A DNA stretch of 64,000 nt from a bacterium SCSIO 12741 (GCA_024398055.1 CP073749.1:3100594-3164593); one strand, 5' to 3'; numbered from the stretch's first letter, positions 35,262 through 44,287 are shown. Numbers and translations are program-made. Notes: generated by a model from the letters alone, not told the origin.

Positions 35262-37082
35262 CTAAAGAGCGGACAGCACTTCCTGCTGATCGTATTTTTC
35301 GGCCAATTCCCGCAACTGATCTTTTGAAATTTGGGAATAGTTTTCTGGCCTTTTGTTCGGTATATCGTCAAAGTTGTCAATCGAGTTGTTCAGGTTGTCG
35401 ATGAGCTTGAGCGCCACTTTATTTCCTTTGTCAAATTCACCAATTCGATAGTAGTTGGCGATTAAAGGGATTTGATAAACATCGTATGGCATAGACGCAT
35501 CAGGCAATACGGCCAGAGATAGATCCAATATCTCCAAAGCTTTATCATCTTGCTCTGCAGCGATTAGTTCGCTAGAAAGCCGGATGAAGTGATAGCGGTA
35601 ATTCATACCCATCATTTTTTCGTTAATTCCAAAATCGGTTTCCCAGTTCCAATCAAATTTTTCGGTGACGTTGTTGTACATCACATCCAGATCAACCGCA
35701 CCGGTTTGTTTATCGTCGATGTCTGCTTTAGAATGACTCAGACGGTAGGCCATGCCTTCCATTTTCAAGTAGTCGTCGAGGCCGAAGAAGCTTTTCGAAT
35801 TATTCGTCACTCCAAAGTAGATAGGACGGTTCTGATTGCCTTGAGCCAATAGATCTAAGAGTATCAAATGGTTTCTCAAGAAATAGCGCTGGTCCACTTC
35901 CCAGTTTATTTTGCCTTCTGGGGTATTCAGATAAAGCTGCTTTGTAGGAAGGTAGGCGTATTTAAAACTTCCTTCTCCTATGGTATGACTATCGTCGCGA
36001 ATAAAGGCCAGGGCTTCGTCAGCGCTCATAGGTTCGTCGGATTCGCTCTTTAACATCACGACCTGACGCTTAGTCCCTTCCAATTCTTCTTTCTTCAGAT
36101 TAAGAGCAAGACCGGGGGCATCCATCACTCCTCGTCGCAAATGCTCTATATAGCGGTTGGTGTTCAAAAGACTCAAGTTGGCCACCATTACATCGGTACG
36201 AATACCATACTGAGCTTGAACGTAGAGTAGAGGGTAGGTGTCGTTGTCTCCGTTGGTGAGAAGGATGGCGTTGGGCGCACAGGAGTTGAGGTAGTTTTTG
36301 GCCATGGAAATGTAGAAGTCTGAATACAGTCCTGATTTAATTTCCTTCTTAGCCTCTTCTTCATTTTGATAGATACTTAAATCGAGGTAGGCCGTTAACC
36401 GTTCATTAGAAGCCTTCACTCCAATAGGGCCAACAATGGTTTTAAAATCTGGATTCTTTTGGGCCAATATTTCAAAATGCTCCACCGCTTTGTGTTGGTA
36501 TTTGCGGTATTCTGCCAGTTGCTCAGGAGAGAGGCTGTTGGGGCCATCCTTTAGTTTAAACTGCTTTTCTGGAATGGCCATTCCCGTGTTGCTGTTGAGT
36601 AAGTTGCTGGCATAGGAAGAATAGGCTCTTCCCAAGGCATAACGGGTGGTGTCTTGAATGGTAGTGAGGTTTCCGTAATGCAGTATCATATCCATGTCCC
36701 AGCCCGGGTAGCCGTAAAATGGGCAGATGGAGTAGTAACGATTCCCCCAGGAGGCTAAGGATTGCTGTAGGGCTTTTTCGTTCTCAGATTCATCTTCCAC
36801 TTTGGGCAGTTTAAGTTTTTGAAACTTGCCTGATTTTCGACTCCAAAAAAGGAATTCATCCACCACCTGAGATTGATTGGAGTGATCCAGAATGGCTACT
36901 TGCCAGCCCGTTGGTCTTTTTTCAAATCGAGCTGCAGAATGTTCCGGGTACTCCTTGATGGAATATTTGCTGTAGAATTTTTCTGCTACCAGTTGGTATT
37001 CGGGATAGTTCTCCGGGGCGGTTTTTTGTCCGGTCAATAGTAGGGGAGAGAACAGGGCGAGAATAATCGAAAGTCTTATCAT
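35262..37082 (-). CDS. Exported protein equivalent to the C-terminal domain of DUF2723 proteins
   Basis: 606 aa with a signal peptide (SIILALFSPLLLTGQ). The body matches the soluble C-terminal part of the large Bacteroidota DUF2723 membrane proteins (protein O-mannosyltransferase-like): YLNSCAPNAILLTNGDNDTYPL, IRTDVMVANLSLLNTNRYI, NRPIYFGVTNNSKSFFGLDDYL, LDVMYNNVTEKFDW and a TPR-like end (DDKALEILDLSLAVLP, IANYYRIGEFDKG). The usual N-terminal multi-pass membrane half is absent and replaced by a signal peptide and about 200 residues of unknown type. It is therefore a periplasmic or secreted stand-alone module. Role unknown. Confidence 0.75.
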   Translation of the reverse strand: MIRLSIILALFSPLLLTGQKTAPENYPEYQLVAEKFYSKYSIKEYPEHSAARFEKRPTGWQVAILDHSNQSQVVDEFLFWSRKSGKFQKLKLPKVEDESENEKALQQSLASWGNRYYSICPFYGYPGWDMDMILHYGNLTTIQDTTRYALGRAYSSYASNLLNSNTGMAIPEKQFKLKDGPNSLSPEQLAEYRKYQHKAVEHFEILAQKNPDFKTIVGPIGVKASNERLTAYLDLSIYQNEEEAKKEIKSGLYSDFYISMAKNYLNSCAPNAILLTNGDNDTYPLLYVQAQYGIRTDVMVANLSLLNTNRYIEHLRRGVMDAPGLALNLKKEELEGTKRQVVMLKSESDEPMSADEALAFIRDDSHTIGEGSFKYAYLPTKQLYLNTPEGKINWEVDQRYFLRNHLILLDLLAQGNQNRPIYFGVTNNSKSFFGLDDYLKMEGMAYRLSHSKADIDDKQTGAVDLDVMYNNVTEKFDWNWETDFGINEKMMGMNYRYHFIRLSSELIAAEQDDKALEILDLSLAVLPDASMPYDVYQIPLIANYYRIGEFDKGNKVALKLIDNLNNSIDNFDDIPNKRPENYSQISKDQLRELAEKYDQQEVLSAL

Positions 37083-37149
37083 ATCGGAAATGTGTTGAGT
37101 TTCTTATCCGTACAACAAGCCTGGTATTTCGTTCAATGCCTGTTGTCCG

Positions 37150-37638
37150 TTAGCCCGCTCCCTGAATCTGGGTCAATAGCCATTTGTGATCCACTTTTCG
37201 ATAGCGGAGTAGTATTTGCGATTCGAAGCCATAGTCGTGCCAGCCAATGGAATAAACCACTTCTTGAGGGCCGTTTTTCCAATCGTGGATATGCACTTCG
37301 TCGTAGCCCTTTTTGAGTATTATTTCTTTGATCCGCTCGTTGAAAAGCAAGGAGTAATTTGAGTAAAAATCTTCCTTATTCCACTCGGGTGGATCCTTCT
37401 CCAATTTCATGATATAGCCCCAATCTCCTTCCAGGGGAAAATGGATCAGGGTGTCCAGTTCTTGCCGATCGCCATCCACAAAGGGACGTACGTACTTTTC
37501 CCAAAAATCCTGCTGGAATGGAGCGTTTTGTTCTTGAGCCTTAACGGGTTGAAATAGGGCAGATGCCAACAATAGGCACACACCGGTAATTCCTAAAAGC
37601 GCTTTACGGCTTATCAGCTTAGCGAATCCAACTCCCAT
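37150..37638 (-). CDS. Hypothetical exported protein
   Basis: 162 aa from the ATG at 37638. A signal peptide (ALLGITGVCLLLASALFQPVKA) precedes a small alpha+beta domain (FWEKYVRPFVDGDRQELDTLIHFP, SLLFNERIKEIILKKGYDEV, YGFESQILLRYRKVDHKWLLTQI) resembling NTF2/DUF-type cone folds by pattern only. The start overlaps the upstream HD-hydrolase gene by 25 bp, so they are likely coupled. Function unknown. Confidence 0.6.
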   Translation of the reverse strand: MGVGFAKLISRKALLGITGVCLLLASALFQPVKAQEQNAPFQQDFWEKYVRPFVDGDRQELDTLIHFPLEGDWGYIMKLEKDPPEWNKEDFYSNYSLLFNERIKEIILKKGYDEVHIHDWKNGPQEVVYSIGWHDYGFESQILLRYRKVDHKWLLTQIQGAG

Positions 37639-38228
37639 TTTAAATTTTGACGGCACCGATCCTCGAATTTTTGGTAAAAATAGTCTGTTTTGTAGATTCT
37701 GTCCATTTCCAAAAAATGCGCCAACACCTTTTTACGTCCGGGCTTGTAGAGCAAATCAGGGTAGAGCTGATACTCTTTTCGAATCTGTTGGGTATAGAGT
37801 TCATATCGTTCCAGGGAACTACCCAAAATACTTAAGTCTGCATCGGTGAAGAAGTTGGTGTCCGAATCACTGGGCTCGTGAGATTGTGTGCATCGAATTT
37901 GATGCTTACATTTTTCAATACTCTCAAACGAAACGCCCAGGGAATGCATTCTTTTTTCGGCCATCAAGGCGCTTTGCTCTTCGTTGTCTTTCCGGTGTGT
38001 TCGATAAACCAAGTCATGGTAAAACAAGGTGAAGAGCAGGGTGGGCCAGTCGTGAATCTGTTCGCGAATGGGCTGTAACTGACTCATAAGTTGCTCCAAA
38101 TGACTTAGGTTATGGTAGTGCCTTTTGGAGGATCCGCAGGCAGCATCTATTTCCATCCAAAGCTGATCCTTCAGCGATTGAGACTGAGTGTAGGGACTGA
38201 TTAGTTCTTCAAATTGGGCTTGTAGCAT
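37614..38228 (-). CDS. HD-superfamily metal-dependent phosphohydrolase
   Basis: 204 aa. Typical of the small predicted HD hydrolases: RHYHNLSHLEQLM (His37, His39, His43), the HD pair in TLFYHDLVYRTHRKDNEEQSA, and a late acidic ligand in FFTDADLSILG. Members are thought to hydrolyse phosphate esters of nucleotides, with no defined substrate. Cytoplasmic. It sits in a minus-strand run below the MarR regulator and membrane protein (27 bp gap), and overlaps the next gene by 25 bp. Confidence 0.82.
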   Translation of the reverse strand: MLQAQFEELISPYTQSQSLKDQLWMEIDAACGSSKRHYHNLSHLEQLMSQLQPIREQIHDWPTLLFTLFYHDLVYRTHRKDNEEQSALMAEKRMHSLGVSFESIEKCKHQIRCTQSHEPSDSDTNFFTDADLSILGSSLERYELYTQQIRKEYQLYPDLLYKPGRKKVLAHFLEMDRIYKTDYFYQKFEDRCRQNLKWELDSLS

Positions 38229-38255
38229 AGCCCAAAGTTAAGGTTTTGATACCGT

Positions 38256-38993
38256 CTAATTTCGAGGTGATGACGTCAATTGAACCAGTGAAAACAGGTG
38301 TACGAATATGGCAGAAGGCATAAAGAATCCAGGAAGCAATAGATACGGAAAGGTCGCAAATTCGCTGGAAATCATGGATTGTTCTTCGCCCCAAACAGAT
38401 GGGAAGTAAAACGAAGTGACAAAGGTGAATGCTGCATTTAAAACCACGGCAATCCCAGCGATGTTCCATAGAATTAATAGAGGGCGGGAAATCCATTTTT
38501 TGTGGACCAAAAGGGCCACGATTGGAGCACTTATACCGATCAGGATGTCCATATTGTATCCTTCAAAGGTTACTACTATGGGGAGGACGCCTTCCAGAAA
38601 CATGCCATAGAAAACCACCTCAATGAATATTCGGAAGGACTGGTAGCCTACCGCATGATGAATGGGCAAAGCATGAAGGGCAGGATGCCTTTTGTACTTC
38701 CAAAGAAAAACTCCCGAGGCGATAAACAAGGGCAGTATTATGAGCAAGGGGAAACGGGGAGGTAATTCGAGGTTGTTTAGGAATCCTGAGGCGCTAAGTA
38801 ATCCAATGTAAATAAGCCACATAGCAAGGACTCCGAGGAATCGCAGAATGCGTTTTCTTTTTTCGATTCCGTCATATCCTACATTGTCGAAGGCGAGCAA
38901 CGCGTTTTTAACAATAAGCCAGAGCAGGAATACAAACAATCCGTAAAAGGCGAGTTCGAGGAAGTCGTGTCGAGAGATAAATGAAAGTATCAT
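38256..38993 (-). CDS. Integral membrane protein, unknown function
   Basis: 245 aa with about seven predicted membrane helices (LAFYGLFVFLLWLIV, FLGVLAMWLIYIGLL, FPLLIILPLFIASGVFLW, FRIFIEVVFYGMFLEGVL, ILIGISAPIVALLV, LLILWNIAGIAVVLNAAFTFV, a C-terminal helix). No family recognised. It lies 13 bp after the MarR gene and is therefore a likely target of MarR control. Confidence 0.6.
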   Translation of the reverse strand: MILSFISRHDFLELAFYGLFVFLLWLIVKNALLAFDNVGYDGIEKRKRILRFLGVLAMWLIYIGLLSASGFLNNLELPPRFPLLIILPLFIASGVFLWKYKRHPALHALPIHHAVGYQSFRIFIEVVFYGMFLEGVLPIVVTFEGYNMDILIGISAPIVALLVHKKWISRPLLILWNIAGIAVVLNAAFTFVTSFYFPSVWGEEQSMISSEFATFPYLLLPGFFMPSAIFVHLFSLVQLTSSPRN

Positions 38994-39006
38994 GAAGTTG
39001 TGTTTT

Positions 39007-39435
39007 CTAGGGGGTCAACTTTTTTAGAACCAAATCCAGCGCACTTTCTCCATCTTCTTGCAATATGGCTCGTATTTCTGTCATGGCTGCCTGCCAGTGT
39101 GGAATGATCTCTTCCACCAGGGCCTTTCCGGTTTCGGTGAGTTCAAAGGTTTGATCGCTCTGCTTGGCCACCCAATTATGGTCGAGCAATCGCTGCAGGT
39201 TGCGATTCACGGTCGACTTTTCCATGATCAACACGTCCGCCAGCTTCTTCTGGTTGACTTCTGGGGCTTTGTGAATGACAAAGAGAAGGGTGAGTTGGCT
39301 ATTGCTTAAACCAAAGGGCTGAAGATGCTTTCGAAACAAGTTGGCCACGATTCTGTTGCACTTCCTCATTTTGTTGGAAAGACAAATCGTTGGATCCAAA
39401 TCAGCCAACAAGGGGTAGTCTTCTTGCTTTTCCAT
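39007..39435 (-). CDS. MarR family transcriptional regulator
   Basis: 142 aa winged-helix regulator. Core: NRIVANLFRKHLQPFGLSNSQLTLLFVIHKAPEVNQKKLADVLIMEKSTVNRNLQRLLDHNWVAKQ (split here by helix for reading; recognition helix around KSTVNRNLQRL), then the wing FELTETGKALVEE and dimerisation helices. First gene of a minus-strand unit with a membrane protein and an HD hydrolase. A perfect 16-bp palindrome covers its own -33 region, which strongly suggests autorepression. The -7 box ends 4 bp before the ATG, so the message would be leaderless or nearly so. Ligand unknown. Confidence 0.88.
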   Translation of the reverse strand: MEKQEDYPLLADLDPTICLSNKMRKCNRIVANLFRKHLQPFGLSNSQLTLLFVIHKAPEVNQKKLADVLIMEKSTVNRNLQRLLDHNWVAKQSDQTFELTETGKALVEEIIPHWQAAMTEIRAILQEDGESALDLVLKKLTP

Positions 39436-39439
39436 GGTT

Positions 39440-39469
39440 CAAATATAATCAAGAGTTGTATATACAACT
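39440..39469 (-). promoter_or_regulatory. Promoter and perfect palindromic operator of the marR gene
   Basis: On the minus strand TTG (39467-39465), 17 bp, then TATATTTG (39447-39440): a full Bacteroidota -33/-7 promoter. The palindrome AGTTGTATATACAACT (39454-39469) covers the -33 element and part of the spacer. Its TTGTATATACAA core is typical of MarR-family sites. Confidence 0.8.
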
Positions 39470-39510
39470 TTACGAAGGCAAGTTTTTTTTAAAGATTGAA
39501 TAAGAAGGTC

Positions 39511-40347
39511 TTAGTACTTCTCGATTTTTCGAATGATCTGTTTTTCAAATTGGGTTACCGACCATTCTTCGGCTTTGCCTTGATGGAGAGGGACAACATC
39601 CAGTTTAATCTCTTGTAACACAATTTGAGAATGAAGGCTATCGCCCACAATAAGAAACTTGGAAGCAGCTGATTCATACTTCACCGAGTCTTGATCTTTT
39701 ACAGATTCGTAATCAATCAGAACGACCATAGTTTGAGAAGTATCCGGGTAATAGAATCCATTTTTTTCTTGGTTAAAATCGAGGTGGCCATATTCCAGGC
39801 GTTGTACCCGTTTCAATTGAACCATATTTAACCGATAGATCAACTCCCGTTTCGAAAAGTTGAAATGGTAAATCTGCAACATCGGAACCATTGCCATGTA
39901 CCTGTAATGGGGCGCAACCGAAGTGGCCAAAAAAGAAAAACTACTGACGGCTAAAAGAATACCTAAGGCCAGTTTGGGAAGAACGACTCGCCATTCCGAT
40001 CGAAACAAATAATAAGAAAAACCCACACTTAGAAGAGCTATCAAATCGGTATAATCCGGTGTTCGGTGCATTGGAATGCTCCAGGCCTGAAAGGTGGCAA
40101 TAAATGAATCCGCCAACGGCGATTTCCACCACACAAAAAGAAGTACGCTTGCAAGGTGAACTCCTTTGCGGTAGGCGGGAAACAGTGCACTGAAGAAAAA
40201 GGGAAAGGCAAAGAGTCCGGCAAAATCGGAGAGTTTCCCGGTGATGGGATGAGACCAGGCTGTTTTTAAAACCCAATCATTTAAGATCAAAAGAGACAAG
40301 CTGATTAGGAAAAGAGGATGACCCAGGGTGCGTAGATCACGTTTCAT
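39511..40347 (-). CDS. Hypothetical membrane protein
   Basis: 278 aa from the ATG at 40347. Four or five helices occupy residues 1-145 (GHPLFLISLSLLILNDWVL, FAGLFAFPFFFSALF, YTDLIALLSVGFSYYLF, LALGILLAVSSFSFLATSV), then a soluble tail of about 130 residues (YHFNFSKRELIYRLNMVQLKR to KQIIRKIEKY). Family not recognised; the KLSDFAGLFAFPFF segment recurs in small Bacteroidota membrane proteins. Function unknown. Confidence 0.6.
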   Translation of the reverse strand: MKRDLRTLGHPLFLISLSLLILNDWVLKTAWSHPITGKLSDFAGLFAFPFFFSALFPAYRKGVHLASVLLFVWWKSPLADSFIATFQAWSIPMHRTPDYTDLIALLSVGFSYYLFRSEWRVVLPKLALGILLAVSSFSFLATSVAPHYRYMAMVPMLQIYHFNFSKRELIYRLNMVQLKRVQRLEYGHLDFNQEKNGFYYPDTSQTMVVLIDYESVKDQDSVKYESAASKFLIVGDSLHSQIVLQEIKLDVVPLHQGKAEEWSVTQFEKQIIRKIEKY

Positions 40348-40390
40348 GATTGTTTTTTTGAATGCGATATGCAAGAACTACACCAGCCTG

Positions 40391-41446
40391 TTAATTAAGG
40401 CTTTGAACCCATTCAACGGCTCGCTCCAAGCTATTGATTGAATCAAATTCGGCAGAGTCATCTGTTGGGATGTCGGGCTGAATAGGTCCGAAGTAAGCTC
40501 GGCCATTTCGATCCGCAAATCGACAGGTAGAGAGAAAAAGGTGAGAGCCATCCGACAGGATAAAGACATCGTTTCCTGTGGTGGCGCCTTTGGTAGCTTC
40601 TCCAAAAGTTTTCACCCGATGGGATCCGAGAAAAGAAACCACCAGCGTTTCTCCAGAGCTGGCTGTTTCAGCGCTGAGCAAAATGGCGATTGGCAGGTAT
40701 TGGTTTTTCAAGCGATAGGGATGACTCACTCCACCATCTTCGGGATCACCTTGATCGTAAACTCCGTTTTTTAGAATCCAGGGAGTGGAATGCCCATCGG
40801 GATACAGGTAATAACCCACCGTGTCTTCTTCGTATAGAGCGCTTATTCCAGCATGCATTGGCCAATTATACCCACCACCGTTTTCTCTTAAATCAATGAT
40901 CCATCCCTTCAAGCTGTGGCTATCGAGGCTTTTTACTACTTCTTGAAGCGTATCGGCAAAATGCTGGCAGATGCGGCGATCTCCGCTGATAAACCAGGGA
41001 ATTTTGATGATCCCAATTTCGTCCTTCACTTCACCGGTTGGAGAAGGGCCGGGAATACGAATCGGGCCGGTGGTTTCTTTCAAGGAATCGGTGCTTAGGC
41101 CCAAGACCTCTTTACTCCTTTCGGCGCCCAGAAAAAAACTATGTCCATCCTGAATATAGGCCAGTCCCCATTCAATGGGTTTGTAACAGTCTTTTAGACT
41201 CTGCGCATTAACTGCCTTGGAATACACAAACTCTCTGAATTCAGGCCAGTTGACCGAATCGCGTAGCAGGGAGTTTTGTTCGGCTATTTCGAAGAATTCC
41301 TGTAGGTATTTCTTGGCTTTTGGTGAAAGGTTTTGTTCGCCTTGAGGGTGTGCAGTGAAGGGAAATAGAAGCCAGCAAAAAACAATTGGGAGAAGTCCAA
41401 TATTTCTTAAACTTAATTCACAAAATGAAGTCTTCCAAGATTTCAT
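40391..41446 (-). CDS. S41 family peptidase (tail-specific protease-like), exported
   Basis: 351 aa from the ATG at 41446, giving a signal peptide with core LLPIVFCWLLFPFTAHPQ. Core motifs of S41: LKGWIIDLRENGGGYNWPM, then the serine block LLSAETASSGETLVVSF, and TFGEATKGATTGNDV. No PDZ domain is visible, unlike the processing peptidase at 2275. The N-terminal helical segment (AKKYLQEFFEIAEQNSLL) and YIQDGHSFF suit the C1-type S41 architecture. Periplasmic protease, substrate unknown. Confidence 0.85.
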   Translation of the reverse strand: MKSWKTSFCELSLRNIGLLPIVFCWLLFPFTAHPQGEQNLSPKAKKYLQEFFEIAEQNSLLRDSVNWPEFREFVYSKAVNAQSLKDCYKPIEWGLAYIQDGHSFFLGAERSKEVLGLSTDSLKETTGPIRIPGPSPTGEVKDEIGIIKIPWFISGDRRICQHFADTLQEVVKSLDSHSLKGWIIDLRENGGGYNWPMHAGISALYEEDTVGYYLYPDGHSTPWILKNGVYDQGDPEDGGVSHPYRLKNQYLPIAILLSAETASSGETLVVSFLGSHRVKTFGEATKGATTGNDVFILSDGSHLFLSTCRFADRNGRAYFGPIQPDIPTDDSAEFDSINSLERAVEWVQSLN

Positions 41447-41613
41447 AGCCAACTTGCAATCCACGAAGGTTTTCCCAAATGTAGGCCAAATCAAAAGCCC
41501 CAACGACATTAATGAGTACACTCAAAATTCCGGCAAGCAAACAGGCTTGGATTTTGGGTCGGGTTCATTCCATTCCAAGTTAGAATGGACAATTGAAGTA
41601 CCAGGAAACCTGT

Positions 41614-42249
41614 CTAACCTATACGATACCTTATGCCACCCGGAAATAACCCCAGGCGTTGACTCCATTTGTTCTCGTGTCCCTTGCGGTGCCCACGCAG
41701 GATGGCCCACATCCCCAAATCAAATACGAATAGGAAGGCGCCCTGTAGAATAAAGGATTCTCCAAAACCCTGAAACAGGTCCTGGTTTTGGGTCTGATCC
41801 GCTAATCCAACCATCAAGGCACCGCTTCCCATGTAAAGGATATCGAGGCCACCATTGATTAAAAAGACCCGCTCATTTTTTCGGTTAGCCGCTTGAGCCT
41901 CGGCCCAGTTTTCCTGGTTCAAATCCATTCGGGTGTGCCGAATTAAAGCTGGGAATGAAATCGTTGCATTGACCACATTCCAAAACACATTCATTCCGTG
42001 AAAGTATTGTTCCTTTCCTGTGGTAGTTGCCATTCCATAACCGCCAATGGCAAAATTGGCCAGAGACCATCCGCCCAAAACACCCATACCACCCTGATTG
42101 ATCAGAATGCGTTGCTGGTTGAAGCGGGTCACCTCACTCGGAGATTGCGACCAGGCGCTAAAACTCAGTAGGAGGAATAGAATTAGTGCGAAGCCTCGAT
42201 GGGTTCCACTTTTTCGATGAAGTATTTGGTGTCGCCAAAAAATGCCCAT
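41614..42249 (-). CDS. Hypothetical membrane protein (DUF6992-like)
   Basis: 211 aa. A signal peptide-like stretch (FALILFLLLSFSAWSQ) and three further hydrophobic segments (GVLGGWSLANFAIGGYGMA, VFWNVVNATISFPALI, ILYMGSGALMVGLA). The family name is from general resemblance and is tentative. The only ATG (42249) lies inside the upstream gene, giving an unusually long 67-bp overlap in another frame. Function unknown. Confidence 0.6.
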   Translation of the reverse strand: MGIFWRHQILHRKSGTHRGFALILFLLLSFSAWSQSPSEVTRFNQQRILINQGGMGVLGGWSLANFAIGGYGMATTTGKEQYFHGMNVFWNVVNATISFPALIRHTRMDLNQENWAEAQAANRKNERVFLINGGLDILYMGSGALMVGLADQTQNQDLFQGFGESFILQGAFLFVFDLGMWAILRGHRKGHENKWSQRLGLFPGGIRYRIG

Positions 42250-42569
42250 TGATACAGTTTTTCTCGGTAGTAGAGTTTCACTGGCTTACCATTATCCACA
42301 GCGCTCTCAATTTTTCCAATGACCGCTGTATCGGATTTATGAACTGAAAAATCCCAAATGGAACTCGCTGGGTCACCTTCTTGTCCAGAGGTGATTCCTC
42401 CGGTGTGCAATTGCCCTTCGATGGTCTTAAAAATCATTCCTCTTTTACTCATTTTAATGACGGTTCCCACGCGGTAACCCTCACTGTAGTTATAAAAGAA
42501 AACGACGTAGATCGAAATGCTCAGTACTACCAGAAGTACCAAGAGGAGAATGCGTTTCACTTTTTTCAT
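42183..42569 (-). CDS. Conserved small membrane-anchored protein, unknown function
   Basis: 128 aa. One N-terminal helix (ILLLVLLVVLSISIYVVFFY) and a periplasmic-facing domain with SEGYRVGTVIKMSKRGMIFKT, WDFSVHKSD and PVKLYYREKLYQWAFFGDTKYFIEKVE. Close relatives are widespread in Bacteroidota and sometimes carry a wrong 6-phosphogluconate dehydrogenase label; nothing here supports that. It overlaps the phosphosugar mutase gene by 4 bp (ATGA) and the next gene by 67 bp. Confidence 0.72.
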   Translation of the reverse strand: MKKVKRILLLVLLVVLSISIYVVFFYNYSEGYRVGTVIKMSKRGMIFKTIEGQLHTGGITSGQEGDPASSIWDFSVHKSDTAVIGKIESAVDNGKPVKLYYREKLYQWAFFGDTKYFIEKVEPIEASH

Positions 42570-44287
42570 CGGCTTTTCAGATCGCTCAGTATGGAGTCCA
42601 GTTTTTCCTCCAGTTTACCGTTCACTTCCTCAAAGTTATCGTTTTTGCTCAGGGAGCCTTTTACGCTGATGTAAAATTTGATTTTGGGCTCAGTACCGGA
42701 TGGACGGGCCGTAACCAAACTACCATCTTCCAATACAAATTGCATTACGTTGGAAGCGGGTAAATCAATGCTATTCTCCTCACCGGAGTCAACTTTACGA
42801 GCCGTAGAGGATTGGTAATCCCGAACTTCGGCTACTTTTAGTCCACCCAAATCAGATGGAGTGTTGTCCCGAAAGTTGCTCATCATCTGGCGAATTTCTT
42901 CAGCTCCCGAAATACCTTTTCGCGTAATGGAAAGCAGGCGCTCTTTGTAGAAGTCGTAATCCTGGTAGATACGAATCAATTCCTGGTAGAGGGAACTTCC
43001 TTTTTTGCGGGCTTGAGCAGCCATCTCGCAAATCATGACTACAGAAACTACAGCATCCTTATCGCGAACAAAGTCACCCATGAGGTAACCGTAGCTTTCC
43101 TCTCCACCAAATACGAAGAATTCTTTGCCTTCTTTCTGGCGAATCATTTCAGCGATCCACTTAAATCCAGTTAGCGTGTCGTAGCAATTTACCTCGTGAG
43201 CATCGGCGATAGAGCGAAGTAATTCAGAAGTCACAATGGTTTTGGCAATGTAGAGCGGCAATTGTTCTTCTTCCAGACCTTTGTACAAACTGATCATGTA
43301 CTCGGTTAACAGAGCTGCAGTCTGGTTACCGTTGAGCAGGATAAACTCTCCTTTGTCGTTTCTAACTGCAATACCTACCCGGTCGCTATCAGGATCCGTT
43401 CCAAGAACCAAGTCAGCTCCTTGTTTTTCGGCCAATTCGAGGGCCAGGGCCAAGGCAGCAGGTTCTTCCGGATTCGGAGATTGAACCGTAGGGAAGTTCC
43501 CGTCTGGTACGGCTTGTTCAGCAGGTACGAACACATGCTGGTAGCCCAATTGATCCAAAATTTCAGGTACTCCTTTAATTCCTGTTCCGTGGATTGGAGT
43601 ATAGACGATTTTCAGATCAGAGTCTTCTTGATTAATGGCCCGTTTGATGATTTGATTGTGGTAGCGCTGATCGGCTTCTTCGCCCAGGTATTCGATTTTA
43701 GAATCGTCAAAATCAGTCTTCACTTGTTCCGGAGAATCAATCTTCCGAACCTCTTCAATCACCTTTTTATCATGAGGAGGTACTAATTGACCACCGTCAT
43801 CAAAGTATACTTTGTAGCCGTTGTATTCTTTCGGATTGTGAGACGCTGTGATTACAATTCCAGATACACATTCGTATTCACGAATGGTAAATGATAACTG
43901 AGGAGTAGGGCGCAATGAATCGTAGAGGTAAGCATGAATGCCGTTGGCGGCCATAATCTCGGCAGCGGTCCGCGCAAATTCTTCGCTTCGGTTTCTCGAA
44001 TCGTGGGCAATAGCCACTTTGATCGAGTCACGGCCACCAAATACTTCGAGTAGATAGTTAGCCAGGCCTTGGGTAGCCATTCCAATCGTGTATTGATTGA
44101 TCCGATTGGTGCCAACACCCATAATGCCACGAAGTCCACCTGTTCCAAATTCCAGATCCTGGTGAAAGGCTTCGGCCAATCCACTTGGGTCTTGATCGAT
44201 CAGTTGTTGAACTTCGGTACGTGTATTTTCGTCAAATTCCGGTGCCAGCCATTTCTGAGCCCGGTTGAGAATGTCTTCCTTTTGCAT
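42566..44287 (-). CDS. Phosphoglucomutase/phosphomannomutase family phospho-sugar mutase
   Basis: 573 aa cytoplasmic enzyme interconverting hexose-1-phosphate and hexose-6-phosphate. All four loops are present: phosphoserine loop IVITASHNPKEYNGYKVYF, metal loop LGTDPDSDRVGIAV, sugar-binding loop FGGEESYGYLMGDF and phosphate-binding loop RPSGTEPKIKFYISV. Length is as usual for the long PGM2-like bacterial form. It lies 12 bp after valS and overlaps the next gene by 4 bp, so the three are probably cotranscribed. Confidence 0.94.
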   Translation of the reverse strand: MQKEDILNRAQKWLAPEFDENTRTEVQQLIDQDPSGLAEAFHQDLEFGTGGLRGIMGVGTNRINQYTIGMATQGLANYLLEVFGGRDSIKVAIAHDSRNRSEEFARTAAEIMAANGIHAYLYDSLRPTPQLSFTIREYECVSGIVITASHNPKEYNGYKVYFDDGGQLVPPHDKKVIEEVRKIDSPEQVKTDFDDSKIEYLGEEADQRYHNQIIKRAINQEDSDLKIVYTPIHGTGIKGVPEILDQLGYQHVFVPAEQAVPDGNFPTVQSPNPEEPAALALALELAEKQGADLVLGTDPDSDRVGIAVRNDKGEFILLNGNQTAALLTEYMISLYKGLEEEQLPLYIAKTIVTSELLRSIADAHEVNCYDTLTGFKWIAEMIRQKEGKEFFVFGGEESYGYLMGDFVRDKDAVVSVVMICEMAAQARKKGSSLYQELIRIYQDYDFYKERLLSITRKGISGAEEIRQMMSNFRDNTPSDLGGLKVAEVRDYQSSTARKVDSGEENSIDLPASNVMQFVLEDGSLVTARPSGTEPKIKFYISVKGSLSKNDNFEEVNGKLEEKLDSILSDLKSR

